Assembly: GCA_019671005.1 (NCBI GenBank)
Contig: CM033712.1
Location: 76,272,479-76,336,478, forward strand
Reading direction: 5' to 3'
Length of the DNA stretch: 64,000 bases
DNA from: Hibiscus mutabilis
Taxonomy: Eukaryota > Streptophyta > Magnoliopsida > Malvales > Malvaceae
The notes beneath the pieces are model-generated. The model had not been told where the DNA came from. It made no database searches and was given only the letters and a program-made list of their open reading frames with translations. The stretch's first letter is position 1. Every line of letters begins with the position of its first letter. The translations under genes and the position numbers were made by a program. Shown one piece after another: positions 47,731 to 59,452 of this stretch.

Positions 47731-50358
47731 TGTCGCAACCATTTTTAAAACTGATGGTGTGAAAATAGCTTGATAATTGATTTTTTTTGAAAATTAGGGC
47801 TTTTTGCCCATTTTGATTCATTTAATCTTGAAATTAGGGTTTTCGTATTAAATCGAATTCTCTTTTATTTATTCTTGAAAATTAATTTGGAGTCACCACC
47901 GGTCACTTTGGTAAACCGGACACCATAAAACAACCAAAGATCCTTTTTCTTAAAATTTGGGTTCGGGAGTTGATTACGTATGGGGAAGGATTAGTACTCC
48001 CCACAAACACCCGTTATCGGTACCTTATTAATTTCACGTGGCATTTTGGCATTTCGAACAGTAATTTAAATTTAATACAATCCTTAATCGTTAAATGAAT
48101 TTCATTCCAAATGGAATTTAATATTCTTAAACGAATATGAGTTTTGAAATGATACTTTCATATTCAAAAATGTATCTCAACACAAGGTTTAAATGCATGT
48201 CCATTTATTTTCTTTTCGATTTTAATTTCAAACCTAATTAATGCTCTAATCCATTAAATTAATTTAAGAATCTATAAATATTATCGAATTTAGGGGTTTA
48301 TGTTATAACACCCAAATGCTTGAGCACTAATTAGGTGACTAACTATTTAATGACTCTAACTATTTAAACTTCTTACTCATATTATCGAATTTAGGGGTTT
48401 ATGTTATAGCTCCCCTAAATCAATAAAACTCCTAATTATTTAATGACTCTAACTATTTAAATATAATCCTAATACAATTTTAATTTAATTAACTATGTGA
48501 TTACATGTTCTAAGTTCAAATAAAATATTAAATGTTCTACTAAAAAGCCCCCTAGATTAACACCTCATTACAATGAGACACTAATCAACTTAGGACTTCC
48601 ATTTGATAATCATTTATTTTCTAAAATTTACTCACCTATTAGAATTGCTTAAATTAATTAAAGAACCTAATATTCAAGGCTCTAATTGTTTAAATCTAAG
48701 TGAATTAATTGTCTAAGCAATTATACTATATGCTTTTTTAAATCATGCAACATATATATAAATTAAACAATTAAACAATTAAAAACTGGGATTAAATTGA
48801 ACTATTATTAAAATTTGAGTGTCAAATTACAAAAAAGTGACTAAATTGAATGAATTGCAAATTTGGAGAGCCAAAACAAATTCAAAAGGGACCCGGATGA
48901 TAACTCGCGGGTCGAGATCCGACCCGACTCATGGCGCGCGGACCCCCTATGACCCGGGGTCTCAAACGTTGTCGTTTTAATACGGCTATATAAAGCCATC
49001 AACGCCCAAAATTTCCACTCTTTCTCATTTTTTATTCTCCCTCTTCACGTTCTTCACTCCAATTCTCTGCGACTTCTCTCTACCCAAAAACCTCCCATGC
49101 CCAGAAATATCCAACATCTTGGATCAAAATTCTCTTATTTTCTTGAGTGTTCATCGTGTTCATCCACTTTTGGATGAACACACATAATTCTGGCCAACGA
49201 ACACCCACAACTCCGCCACTTGATCCACAACCACTGTGTTCTGATCAATGCTTGATGTTCGCCGGCCACCGTTCCTTGACTCGGGCCACCGTCTACCTCT
49301 GGCCGCCCGCTGCGAGGTGATTTTCGGCCGCCGACTGGAACCTTAATTTTTTTTTCTCCAGAATTTCCCCTTTTTGAATCTAAACCCTAAAACTATTCCT
49401 AGTTCATCAGAACTACCCATCTCCGCCATCCTAATCCTAGATCTAACCCAAAACCCTCTCCATCTTCGACTCCGCCATTGACGAACACTCCGGCCACCGC
49501 AAAAGATGAGTTTCCAGTCATCACATTCTTTTTCATTTCGGGTTTTTTTTATCATTTTCATTCTAATCTATCTTTCTTATGTATTTGCAGGAAAATGAAG
49601 AAGTTAGGGCAGGAAATACCTTCTGGCAATGCTACGATTTTAACTTCGGCGTCCGATCGAACTCCCGGTGACAATTGCAATTTCGATGATGGTTTAGATC
49701 TCAATGACGCTTTGACTATCTGATCGAACCGACAACCGTTCATTTCTTTCGACGTTTGTATTCATGGCGACGTTTTTGATCTCCGATCGTCTTTCCCAGC
49801 ACGCCTCTCGGTTGCTCCGATGACTTATCAACTCCCTGGTAACCGTTCGTTTTCCCCGAGGTGAGCCTCTTTCTCTCTCTTTAATTAGTACTTCAATTAT
49901 TATTACTTTTTCTGATTATCATTAAATTCCCCTTACTTTTCTCTCTCCCTATTTCTAGGGCTGTCAGCGATGACATCATAGCCACATGATCCGAGTGAGA
50001 GGCTTTTGAGCCAATGAAAGAACGCCACGTGGCTAAGATTTGGCATGAAAAAAAGTGTTTTCAGATCATTTTGTGTTTCTTGATCTGTAAACAATTATAA
50101 TTTGGGCTTGTATTGTGTTTGTTTGGGGAGCTTTATCATATACGAATTGTAAGTAAGCTGTAAACAAGCTTTTAGATCTGTAATTTGGGCTTTCGGGTAT
50201 TTGGATTGTAAACTTGGACATTGAAATGGACTTTTTGGGACTTGTGGACTGTTTATTTATTATTGGGTTATATCATATTATTTATTTATTTATATTTTGG
50301 TTTTATTTATAGAGAATTATATTATATATGAGTGCCTGGACAAAATTAGGGCATTACA
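47731..50358 (-). mobile_element. Probable solo LTR, minus orientation
   Basis: The plus-strand limits are TGTCGCAACC and GGGCATTACA, so the minus strand starts TGTAATGCCC. A block at 47890-48030 (ACCGGACACCATAAAA, GGGTTCGGGAG, GGGGAAGGATTAG) is the reverse complement of the conserved block near the 3' end of the gypsy LTRs at 20440-20570. GAACT and AAACT flank the ends, a near-perfect 5-bp duplication. At 2.6 kb it is long for one LTR. A duplicated phrase (ATCGAATTTAGGGGTTTATG) occurs at about 48278 and 48380. Short open frames at 49478-49723 are not recognised. Confidence 0.55.
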
Positions 50359-50807
50359 AAACTCAAAGAAAAAGTTAGTTTCATATAAAAATTTCAATGC
50401 CCATTGAAAAACACAAAATAAAATTTTGCAAGAGAGGATCATATATATACATATATCAAAGGGATAGGATTCACTTATATAATATTTATAGTTTTATACG
50501 TTTTTTGGATCGTTGGATGGGTGAAATGGATAACTGAGATTAACTTCTTACTCTCTTTTTTCAAGTGATAATCTTCGCACAACCCACTGTTATTCTCAGT
50601 CATCTATTTTACTCGTTCAACGATCCAAAAAAATGTTTAAAAGTTAAAAACTCTTACATTGTATAATTGGATCTACAAGAAGAAAATGGCCAAAACAATA
50701 AGCAACTTGTTAAATTTAACATTCATTGTTTGCATTATAGATATCAATCACACTTCTGAAAGTACTCTTCCATTGTTCATTTGTTTCATTCCAAAACAAA
50801 GATAGAA
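50359..50807. other. Intergenic sequence with a short inverted repeat
   Basis: The phrase TTTTTTGGATCGTTGGATGGG near 50500 (shown in part) and its approximate complement AACGATCCAAAAAAATG near 50620 form a decayed inverted repeat of about 150 bases. No gene is seen. Confidence 0.45.
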
Positions 50808-51081
50808 ATGAGCTCGGAAACTAGGATTAGACTTCCGGTTATAGATTTCTCGAAGCAAGAGCTGAAGCCAGGCAACCCCGAATGGGATTTGGTAAAGGGT
50901 TCGAGAAGCAGTCGAGGAGTACGAATGTTTCGAGGCTTTGTTCGACAAGGTTGCCAAGGTTCGAGATGCATTGTTTGCAGCCATGGAAGAGCTCTTCAAC
51001 TTGCCTTCACGAACCAAACACCTTTGCGTTTCCGACAAGCCCTATTGCAGCTACCATGATGTTATGCAAGCCCGGCCGTGA
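50808..51081 (+). pseudogene. AOP-like 2-oxoglutarate dioxygenase, first-exon fragment
   Basis: The frame starts MSSETRIRLPVIDFSKQELK and PGNPEWDLVKG, the N-terminus of AOP-type 2-oxoglutarate/Fe(II) dioxygenases. A frameshift follows at about 50900; the continuing family sequence (EAVEEYECFEALFDKV, MEELFNLPSRTKHLC) is in another frame and stops at 51079-51081. The catalytic His-Asp-His region is absent. It is a truncated relic. Confidence 0.65.
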
Positions 51082-51517
51082 TACTTGCAATAAACGAAAT
51101 AACATCTGTTATATCCCCAATTACGATAAACATAATACAACCGAAAATACGATTACAATTATAATTATAATTTAAATTCATAATTTTGGGCTCACTTTTT
51201 AGGTTCACCTAGGGCCTCAAAAAGCCCAAGGCCAGCCCTGATGCTACGGCAAAATTACTGCGTGAAAGCATGTCGGTCGATTAAGCACACGTCGGTCCAT
51301 CAAGGTCTCACGAACATCTTGTGGCCTAAAGGAAACAGCAATTTTAGTCTCTTTAAAAGCCATGGATTAATATAAAGGCCTTATTGCAATTTGACCCTCC
51401 AAAAAATCTAAACTTCAACTTTCGTCCCCAAAAAGTGTTCTAGAATGTCAATGATATATGAATTATAGTAAAATATATTCAACATGGTGGCTTAAAGAAT
51501 ATATATATATATATATG
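51082..51517. other. Intergenic sequence
   Basis: No gene is visible. An AT dinucleotide run lies near 51500-51516, next to the MITE that follows. Confidence 0.4.
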
Positions 51518-51792
51518 GAAAAAACATAGATACACAGGCCGTGTAAACTTTAGTTTACACGTGTCTTTTAATTTTAGGGGTTAGAGTTTTAGTTTAGGGT
51601 TTAAGGTTTAGGGATTTAGGTTGTAGGGTTTATAATTCAAGGTTAGTGTTTAGAATTTAGTGTATGGGTTTAAGGTTTAGGGTTTAGTTTTTTAAGGTTA
51701 GGATTAAGAATTCAGGATTTTGGTTTTTATAGTGTAAATACACAGGTTTGTGTAAAATTAATTTTACACAGCCTGTGTACCAAAGTTTTACC
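51518..51792. mobile_element. Telomere-like-core MITE, complete copy
   Basis: The left end carries ATACACAGGCCGTGTAAAC and the right end ACACAGCCTGTGTACC, with GG/CC outermost. Inside are about a dozen degenerate TTTAGGG units in one orientation. Terminal sub-hairpins (GTTTACAC, TTTACAC) flank the core. Confidence 0.65.
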
Positions 51793-51984
51793 CCCTCTCT
51801 ATGTATATATATATATAGGTCAATCTCTGCTGACAAAAGTCGGAAGAGATGGCTGCTTACAAATCGGATGAACTTTTATGCTTTATATATGACTGGAGAC
51901 GAAGGCAAACCCAAACAATATCCCCTTTCTCCTTCAAAACAATCATTTCCCTTATCAGAAATCATTTTCTCAGAGCAACCAAAC

Positions 51985-52746
51985 ATGGGTTTTAAGATAA
52001 CCCCTATGCTTTATCTACTTGTTCTACTGTTGTCGATTTCACTTCTCTTCTTGTCTGCATCTTCAACCAAAAACTTCTTAATTACTTATATATATTGAGT
52101 TTTTTTTTTTACATAACGATAAATTTAACATGTAGCGTTTTTTTTTTTTGCATACATAAAGCCTCAAAATTGAAACCTACTTAAGCGATATCAAATTATT
52201 TACCACTTGTACCAACCCGTTGATTAAAATTTTGTTGTTTTAGTCAACATTTTCCTTAAAAATCAATATTTTTAAAAAAAGTGTAAACGTCGAGGATTAA
52301 ATTTATCATTATGTATTTTCAATATTTTTCTTTATTCGAGTTTATTATACAAATTATTACTGAACTTCAACAAAATTATTAAATTCATATTTGTGTTGAC
52401 ATGTCACTTCAACAATCAATTATGTTATTTTCACAGTTAAGGTCTCGTCATCATTAAACGCCTTGTGTTATAATCTGATTGGTTTAGAAATACACATCAA
52501 CATAGATTCTGATCTGAGATTTTTTTTTCTTCTGGAAGTTGAAGTATCAATTTGAAGAAAAAAACCATATACCAATTTTTAAAGAAATTGACTAACTTCA
52601 GATACCAATCTATATAATATAAACTTCTTAATTTTGGGTTACTACAGGAAAGAAGGTGAAGAATGAGATAAAGAGAAAACTAACAAGTGTACGACCAGGA
52701 GAAGCACTTCATGCACCAGGTGCTAGAGGACCTGATATTCCCTGAT
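51985..52746 (+). CDS. Candidate two-exon secreted peptide gene (doubtful)
   Basis: From ATG at 51985 the frame gives a strong signal peptide (MGFKITPMLYLLVLLLSISL then LFLSASS) and stops after 37 codons. About 540 bases later, after a TACTACAG acceptor at 52647, an open segment reads KRKLTSVRPGEALHAPGARG and ends PDIP with a stop near 52746. This looks like the mature end of a small signalling peptide, but I do not recognise the family. No canonical GT donor exists in the signal-peptide exon. A 13-base direct repeat (AAACTTCTTAATT at 52071-52083 and 52621-52633) brackets the gap, so the donor may have been lost to an insertion. Confidence 0.3.
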
Positions 52747-52818
52747 GCTGATAATAACGAGAAAAAGAGTTTTTATATTGTATTTATATTATGTTGTATT
52801 TCATATCAATCATGTTTT

Positions 52819-52860
<42 letters not shown>
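52819..52860. repeat. (AAT)n microsatellite
   Basis: About 14 uninterrupted AAT/ATA units lie just after the candidate peptide gene. Confidence 0.95.
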
Positions 52861-52861
<1 letters not shown>

Positions 52862-54095
52862 TTTAATGTTACTACCTCTAATTACTATAAATCTTAGTTT
52901 ATATCTATCATCTATATCAAATGCCTTCATTGTTTGATGGTAGAGTTTTTATGGTGTTATCTATGTTTTGTTTATCATTAATTACTATTTGTATTGGTTT
53001 ATGTCAATGTTAGACAGTCTTAGACATTTCTAATTCTTAGGTGTTGTTGGTTATAAGTTAGCAGATTTATTGTTGTCAGAAGCGGACCAAATCGATCATT
53101 TGAACTGAAAATTGGTGGTTTGATTGGTCGAATAAGTGAATTAAAATCGAAAATTATGCAATCCATTGTCAATAGTCTGATCGGGGGATGAACGTTTGAG
53201 TATACAGGGTATTCAAAAATAAAAATAATTCCTAAGAAAACCAGCAAAAAAAATATATAGTCGACGTACAAATACAAGGCAGACTAAATAAACAAAAGAA
53301 ATCCATTTGGTGTAAGAGAAATGGAAATCCAGTTTCTCGATCGAGCTTATCGGAATTTGGTATCTGTGTAGAACGACAACATCTCCCGGAAACTGCTCGT
53401 ATCAGGTTGTTCCGATCTTCTGTGGCTGTTGTACATAGATGCACCAGAGTTAATGATAGTATGATACATTTGCATTGCATTACACAGGCAAGGACTTGGA
53501 CATAGATGCACTAGAGTTAATGATACATTTACACAAGATAATTAAAGTCACAAATACATAGCAAAGTTACATTAAATTTTAGAGCTTTTACCAACAAAGA
53601 GGCTTAAATCAAAAATCATCCTTTAAACTATTTTTTTTTTTACTTTTAGCCTTTAAATTATTTTTTAGCCAAAATAAGTATCTAAACTATATCATTTTTT
53701 TCTTTTAGTCCCTAAATTATTTATTGGTCAAAAAATCTTTGTGATATGTCAACATTTTATTAGTTTAAATATTTTTTTTGACTTAAATAACTATTATACT
53801 TAAAATAATAAAAAATGATAATTTAAGGAAACATAAAGATGACATAAACATTCAAAATAAGAAAACCATGCACTGTCATCAATTACATAATATTCAATAT
53901 TTCATAATAAAACAAATATCATAAACAAAATCTAAAATTATTAGTCCGACTTGTTGAAAATCCGATCCTGCTCCTCATTGATCCGGACCTGCTTCTCCAG
54001 CATCTGTACAACCTTCTCATTCAACTGCTTCAGCTCCTTATTAAACAATTTCTCTATACCTTTCATTCTTCTTCTAATATTTTTCAGGAATACTT
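52861..54095. other. AT-rich intergenic sequence with an element arm
   Basis: At 53600-53770 phrases such as TTTTAGCCTTTAAATTATTTTTT (shown in part) and AAAATAAGTATCTAAACTA resemble one arm of the inverted-repeat elements at 12.0 and 8.7 kb; no matching second arm is seen. No gene. Confidence 0.4.
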
Positions 54096-54539
54096 TGTTG
54101 GAAGCATTAGTAAACACTCAATTTATTATTCGAACAAAGACAAATTACTTGCTGCTGCAAGTTTCTCACCAAAACAATACACTTGCACACACTCTCTCTT
54201 GCACGATTTACACTTGTTTTGTTTGCTTCTCTCAATTCACACCTACATCTAACAAATGCCACAACCTATTTATAGTGTGCATCACCGACTTAAAACCAAG
54301 CTTCTAGAAAGTTATAGTTGCTGCCATGACACTTTTTAATTTTTTTTCTTGAATTTTCCCAAATTGCCGCCACCTATTCTTAAAGGCCAAGGAAAACATG
54401 AACTTTCTGGAGGCTGCCATTTCCTTTAATTACTAAGGCTTTATAGATTTTTCTAACCATGCCATGAAGCTTCCACATATGCTCTAATTTTCTTGAATCT
54501 TCTAGTTTTATCCATATATATCAGGTTTGAATTTCAACA
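54096..54539 (-). repeat. copia 3' LTR (minus orientation)
   Basis: On the minus strand it starts TGTTGAAATTCAAACCTG at 54539, preceded by a purine tract (GAGGGGAAG) fitting a PPT, and ends CCAACA. A TATAAATAG-type box is present. It is 444 bases and is an inverted copy of 57691-58157. Confidence 0.85.
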
Positions 54540-54549
54540 CTTCCCCTCA

Positions 54550-57475
54550 AACCTGATTTTTCATGCCGAGTTTTTCTTTGATTCAATAGAATACGTATAC
54601 TTTCAATGGCTTCGTAAAAGTATCTGCTAATTAATCTTCTGTCCTGCAATAGACTAGCTCTACGTTTTTGTTCTTCACCTGTTATCGTATGAAGTGATAC
54701 TTTGTATCGACATGCTTGCTTCGGCTATGGAAGACAGGTTTTTTGCAAGAGATATAGTGGATTTGTTGTCAACATATATTGTAATTGATCCTTCTTGTGC
54801 AAAATTTAGCTCGTCCAAAATATTCTTCAACCAAATTGCTTGGCAAGTGCACGCTGATGCGACTATGTATTATGCTTCACATGTCGAGAGGGCTACTGTT
54901 TGTTGCTTCTTTGATGACCATGAAAATGTAGCAGAGTCGATATGGAATAGATATCTAAAAGTGCTTTTTCGATCATCTATATCTCCCCCGTAATCACTGT
55001 CAGAATATCCAACTAACTCCGAATTTTGTGAATGCTTGTAGAATAATCTATGATCCAACGTACCTTTGATATATCTCAAAATGCTCTTTATTGTAATCCA
55101 GTGATCTTGTTTTAGATTCTCCATGAATCTGCTTACCAATCCCACAACGTATGTTATGTCTGGTCGTGTGATGGTCAAATACCTTAAACTTCCAACGATG
55201 CTTTTGAACAACATTGGATTCACCGACTCTCTTGTTGAATCAATACTTAATTTCATGCATGTTTTCGTTGGAGTGGCTACCAGCTTGCAATATTTCATTC
55301 TGAATTTGCTTAAGATTTGTTCCGCGTACTTCTTTTGAGATATAAATATTTCATCTTCCTTTTGCTTTACATCGACTCCAAGAAAGTACAACATCTCACC
55401 AATATCTGTCATTTCAAATTCTTTAGTCATATCCTTTTTGAAGTAATGGAACATACTTGGGTTGTTTCCAGTGAAGATCATGTCGTCTACATATAAGCAC
55501 ACGATCATGATATCACCATCTTCATTTTTCTTTGTATATAAGGTATGTTTGTGGGGACTCTTTATGAACCCATTCTCTTGGAAATATTCATCTATTCTTG
55601 TGTTCCATGCTCTTGGTGCTTGCTTCAATCTATATAAGGCTTTCTTCAAACAATAGACTTTATCTTCATTTCCTTGTTCAATATACCCAGGTGGTTGCTC
55701 GATATAAACTTCTTCTTCTAGGTAGCCATTTAGAAATGCCGACTTCACATCCATTTGATAAATCTTCCATTTGTTTTGCGCTGCAACTGTTGTGAGAAGT
55801 CTGATAGTGTCAATTCTTTCTACTAGAGCGAATACTTCATATTAGTATATTCCTTGTCTTTGCTTGTAGCCTTTGGCAAGTAGTCTTGCCTTGTATTTCT
55901 CTACTTATCCTTCTTTATTTGTCTTCGTCTTGTACACTCACTTGACTCCAATTGAAGTATGTTCTTCTGGTAGGCTTGTGAGCTCCCACGTATCATTTCT
56001 TTCTATCGATGCAATTTCTTCATTCATGTCATTCTTCCACTTGTCATCTTCAATTGCTTCTTCATATGTTATTGGATCACTGCTTGCAAGTAAACAGAAA
56101 AGTAAAATATTTTGAGTTTTGTAATCCTTGTACCTTTCTAGAATTTTTCTCTCCCTTGTTGATCTTCGAACTTCAGTCGGTTGTACTTCAAGATTCTCTG
56201 TTCTATTGCTGCTTGATGAAAACGGTTCAGTTGAATTTTGTTGAGGACTTTGATCATCGCCTTGTTCATCTTGGTTGATGAAGTTATCATCGTCTTTATC
56301 TTCGTTAAAAAATAGATCGCCAACTTTCTTTTCTTCTGAGCTCCATCTCCAGTGTTCCGCTTCATAGAACTCAACACCTCTTGAGATTATCATCTTCTTG
56401 GTGAGTGGATTGTAGAGTCCGTAGGCTTTACTTCGTTCATCATAGCCAATAAAGATACACTTCTCTCCTCTGTAATTAAGCTTCTTTATGATCTGCTCAG
56501 GTACGTGGGCATATGCGATACATCCAAAAATCTTGAGATGGCCAATTCCTAGTTTTTTACCGCTCTATGCTTCGTTCGGCGTCATGTTCTTCACACTCTT
56601 TGTTGAGAAACGATTTAACAGGTAAACTGCATATCGAACTGCTTCGGCCCAAAAACTTCTTGGTAGATGCTTACCTTTTACCATGCTCCTTGCCATGTTG
56701 AGAATAGTGCGATTCTTTCTTTCTGCAACTCCATTTTGTTGAGTCATGTATCTAACTGTCAACTGGTGAATGATGTCATGCTCCTTACAAAAAATCTTCA
56801 AATAACATTACTGTATACTTGCCTCCTCTATCAGATCTGAGTATTTTTAAGTATTGGCCGCTTTGCTTTTCCATCATTGCTTCGAATTCTTTGAACTTAT
56901 CCAATGCTTTTGACTTTTGTTTAAGAACATATAGCCAACACTTTATGCTATAATCATCAATAAAAGTCAGGTAGTACATGTTTCCTCCAAGTGATGGTAT
57001 GTCGAAAAGACCAGCTATGTCAGTGTGTACAATCTCCAATGGCCTTCAAGATTTCCAACTTCAAAGCTTTGTATGTTTTGTTTTCCTTTGACGCAAGCCT
57101 CACACAATTGATTTGGAGGGTTGATTTCTGGCAATCCATTCACCATCTTTGCTTTTGACAATAACTTCAAGCCAGAAAATCCAAGATGCTCATATCTCAA
57201 GTGCCACAACCACAAATTGTCCTTGATTGTAGTCTTCATGCATTTTACTTCTCCTTACTCGATGTCAATGGTGAAGAGACGACTCCGCGTCATATTGATT
57301 TGAGCAACTAATTCTTCATTTCTATTCTTGATTGAAAGTGAACGATTCTTCATCTGCACTTCATATCCTTTTTTAGAAGCTGGCCAAGACTGATGATGTT
57401 GCTTTTCATAGCTAATACATAATAAACATATGATATGTATTTTCTTTCTCTATTTTTCTGCGTAATCATAATTTT
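54550..57475 (-). pseudogene. copia polyprotein remnant (integrase, reverse transcriptase, RNase H)
   Basis: From 57475 downward: KSNIISLGQLLKKGYEVQ, the GAG-pre-integrase segment LWLWHLRYEHLGFSGLKLLS with CEACVKGKQ, integrase (VHTDIAGLF, FIDDYSIKCW, RSDRGGKY, NGVAERKNRTILNMARSM), then reverse transcriptase (MDVKSAFLNGYLEEEVYIEQ, catalytic CLYVDDMIF) and RNase H (LSTCEA then EYIV). Stops and frameshifts occur at about 57240, 56790, 56565, 55940, 55760 and 54870. Gag and most of the protease are absent. Confidence 0.85.
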
Positions 57476-57676
57476 ATCATCACTGATCTCTTTCTCGGTT
57501 GTCTTCTGAGTCTAGAGGTATATTGGGCAGCTAATGAACTTGGAGTGCTTTTTCACTAGGTCCTTGATCCTCCTCTCCTTCAAGTACTCCAACTAATCTT
57601 CTTTAAGAAAGAGGGTAATCTTAGTACCCCTACCGAGTTGCTCTCCATTTACATCCCTAGTGACAGTGAAGGAGCC
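57476..57676 (-). pseudogene. Captured HSP90 gene fragment
   Basis: Sixty-seven codons with no indel read GSFTVTRDVNGEQLGRGTKI, then TLFLKED, LEYLKERRIKDLVKKHSKFI and KTTEKEISDD, the end of the N-terminal ATPase domain and the start of the charged linker of cytosolic HSP90. Two in-frame TAG codons (57595-57593 and 57514-57512) sit where HSP90 has Gln and Trp. The 3' edge joins the copia sequence directly in the same frame; the 5' edge stops 14 bases before the right LTR. It is not an HSP90 locus, since no other part of the gene is present. Confidence 0.85.
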
Positions 57677-57690
57677 TCAAAATCTTGTTG

Positions 57691-58157
57691 TGTTGAAATT
57701 CAAACCTGATATATATGGATAAAACTAGAAGATTCAAGAAAATTGGAGCATATGTGGAAGCTTCATGGCATGGTTAGAAAAATCTAGAAAGCCTTAGTAA
57801 TTAAAGGAAATGGAGGCCTCCAGAAAGTTCATAATTTCCTTAGCCTTTAAGAATAGGTGGTAGCAACTTGGGAAAATTCTAGGAAAAAAATTAGAAAGTG
57901 TCATGGCAGCAACTATAACTTTCTAGAAGCTTGATTTTAAGTCGGTGATGCACACTATAAATAGGTTGTGGCATTTGTTAGATGTGGGTGTGAATTGTGA
58001 GAAGCAAACAAAATAAGTGTAAATCGTGCAAGAGAGTGTGTGCAAGTGTATTGTTTTGGTGAGAAACTTGCAGTAGCAAGTAATTTATCTTTGTTCGGAT
58101 TATAATAAATTTGTTCGAATAATAAATCGAGTGTCTACCAACGAATACCCACCAACG
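57691..58157 (+). repeat. copia LTR in plus orientation
   Basis: It starts TGTTGAAATTCAAACCTG at 57691, has CACTATAAATAGG near 57950 and ends near CCAACG at 58157. It is an inverted copy of the left LTR with scattered differences and a slightly longer tail. The sequence after it (58158-58432) has no primer binding site and no gene. Confidence 0.85.
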
Positions 58158-58432
58158 CTTTTAACATACTACACCTTTTGATATTAATTATTAAATCTTC
58201 AGTTTCAATTTTACTACTTAATTTGAGAAAATCAAGAGTTTTACAGAGAAAACAGAAGAATATAAAACCCGACTGCCGCCATTGCTGCTGTGAGAATTGA
58301 GAGAATGGAGAAAGAGTTTGAGAATTTAATCTAGGAGTAATTTGGGCTTAGTTTAAAACATAAGGCCTATTTTAGTGTTTTATAACCGGATTGTAAAATA
58401 AATGGCCAGTATCTCAATTTGTGAAACCTAGG

Positions 58433-58945
58433 AGTGTAAACGAGCCGAGTTGAGTTTAAGTATCGTTAAGCTCAACTCGAACTCGAAATATTTAAGGTTA
58501 AGCTCGACTCAGCTCGAAAGCTCATGAGCTTAAAGTTATTAAGTTTGAACTCAAGTTTGATTGAAACTCGAGCTCGACTCGAAAGCTGGCGAGTTTAAAA
58601 TTATCAAGCTAGAGTCAAACTCAAAAAGAAAAATTGGTTCTTGAGCTCAAACTAAACCCTAATTTTCTAACTTGTATTCCCCCAAACTATCATCCATTGT
58701 TAACCTAACCTAACCATAAATCTCAAACAATACTCTAAACTTTGAATTAACCCCAAAACCCAAAATTAAATCCTAATTAACCAATATAATATAATATATT
58801 ATATTTTCAAGTTGCTCGCGAGCTTTTCAAGTCGGGTATCGAGTAGTTCGTCTCGGCTCGTTAAAAATTCGAGTCGAGTCCTAGCTTTAATCGAGTCGAA
58901 CTCGAGTAGCTCGCGATCTGTCTCATCTCATGTACAGCCCTATGA
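58433..58945. mobile_element. Inverted-repeat element rich in CTCGA phrases
   Basis: The left end is GGAGTGTAAACGAGCCGAG and the right end the approximate complement CTCATGTACAGCCCT. Both arms repeat AGCTCGA/TCGAGCT phrases many times. Fragments of the same kind lie at 6240-6560 and 17641-17850. Confidence 0.6.
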
Positions 58946-58969
58946 AGACCGATCAAGTGCGTAAGAGTG

Positions 58970-59452
58970 CTTGAAGCCCTAGAACTTTTGAAAAAAAATC
59001 AATTAAGTCCCTGAATTCTTTTACACCTAATTAAGCTCTGCAACCAATAAATTAAATCAATTAAGTCATTTAACCAATTTTAACCATCAATTTTTAACCA
59101 TTTTTTCTTGAGATATTATTGTCATGTGACACACTATAATTATGTCATGTGACATTTACAAAATTTTTAGAAAACTATTTTTGTAATTTTTATAAGTTTT
59201 TTAGAATTTTTATAACTTTTAAAGAAATTTTTAAATAAAATTAAAAAAATTTGAAAACATCAAGGGATAACACTGTAACACGACACGTTGCACTAATTGA
59301 TCTAGAAAAAACTGTTAGATTTAACAGTCAACGTTAGTCAAAAGGATAAATTGATGAAATTTTGGAGTATAAGGGACTTAATTGGGTGAAAAAATTAAGA
59401 GCTTAATTGATTTTTTTAAGTTTAAGGGCTTATAATACCCTTAAGCTAATTA
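58970..59452. mobile_element. Inverted-repeat MITE
   Basis: The left arm has GAAGCCCTAGAACTTTTG, AATCAATTAAGTCCC and AATTAAGCTCT; the right arm mirrors these (AGGGACTTAATTGGG, AAGAGCTTAATTGATTT, AAGGGCTTATAATACCC). The centre is AT-rich and non-coding. Confidence 0.6.

Larger units (their letters stand above)
54096..58157 (-). mobile_element. Decayed Ty1/copia block with oppositely oriented LTRs and captured HSP90
   Basis: Minus-strand copia polyprotein (54550-57475) lies between two related LTRs. The left LTR (54096-54539) reads 5'-3' on the minus strand, as a proper 3' LTR. The right LTR (57691-58157) reads 5'-3' on the plus strand, which is wrong for the same element. An HSP90 fragment (57476-57676) replaces the gag region next to the right LTR. 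No primer binding site follows the right LTR. Weak CTTT(T) similarity exists outside the two ends. Confidence 0.8.

Noticed and set aside
48980..50000. Host gene with TATA box, CT-rich leader and intron
   Set aside because: It lies inside the LTR-like unit and has no recognisable protein; the leader and intron signals were kept only as a note on antisense promoter potential.
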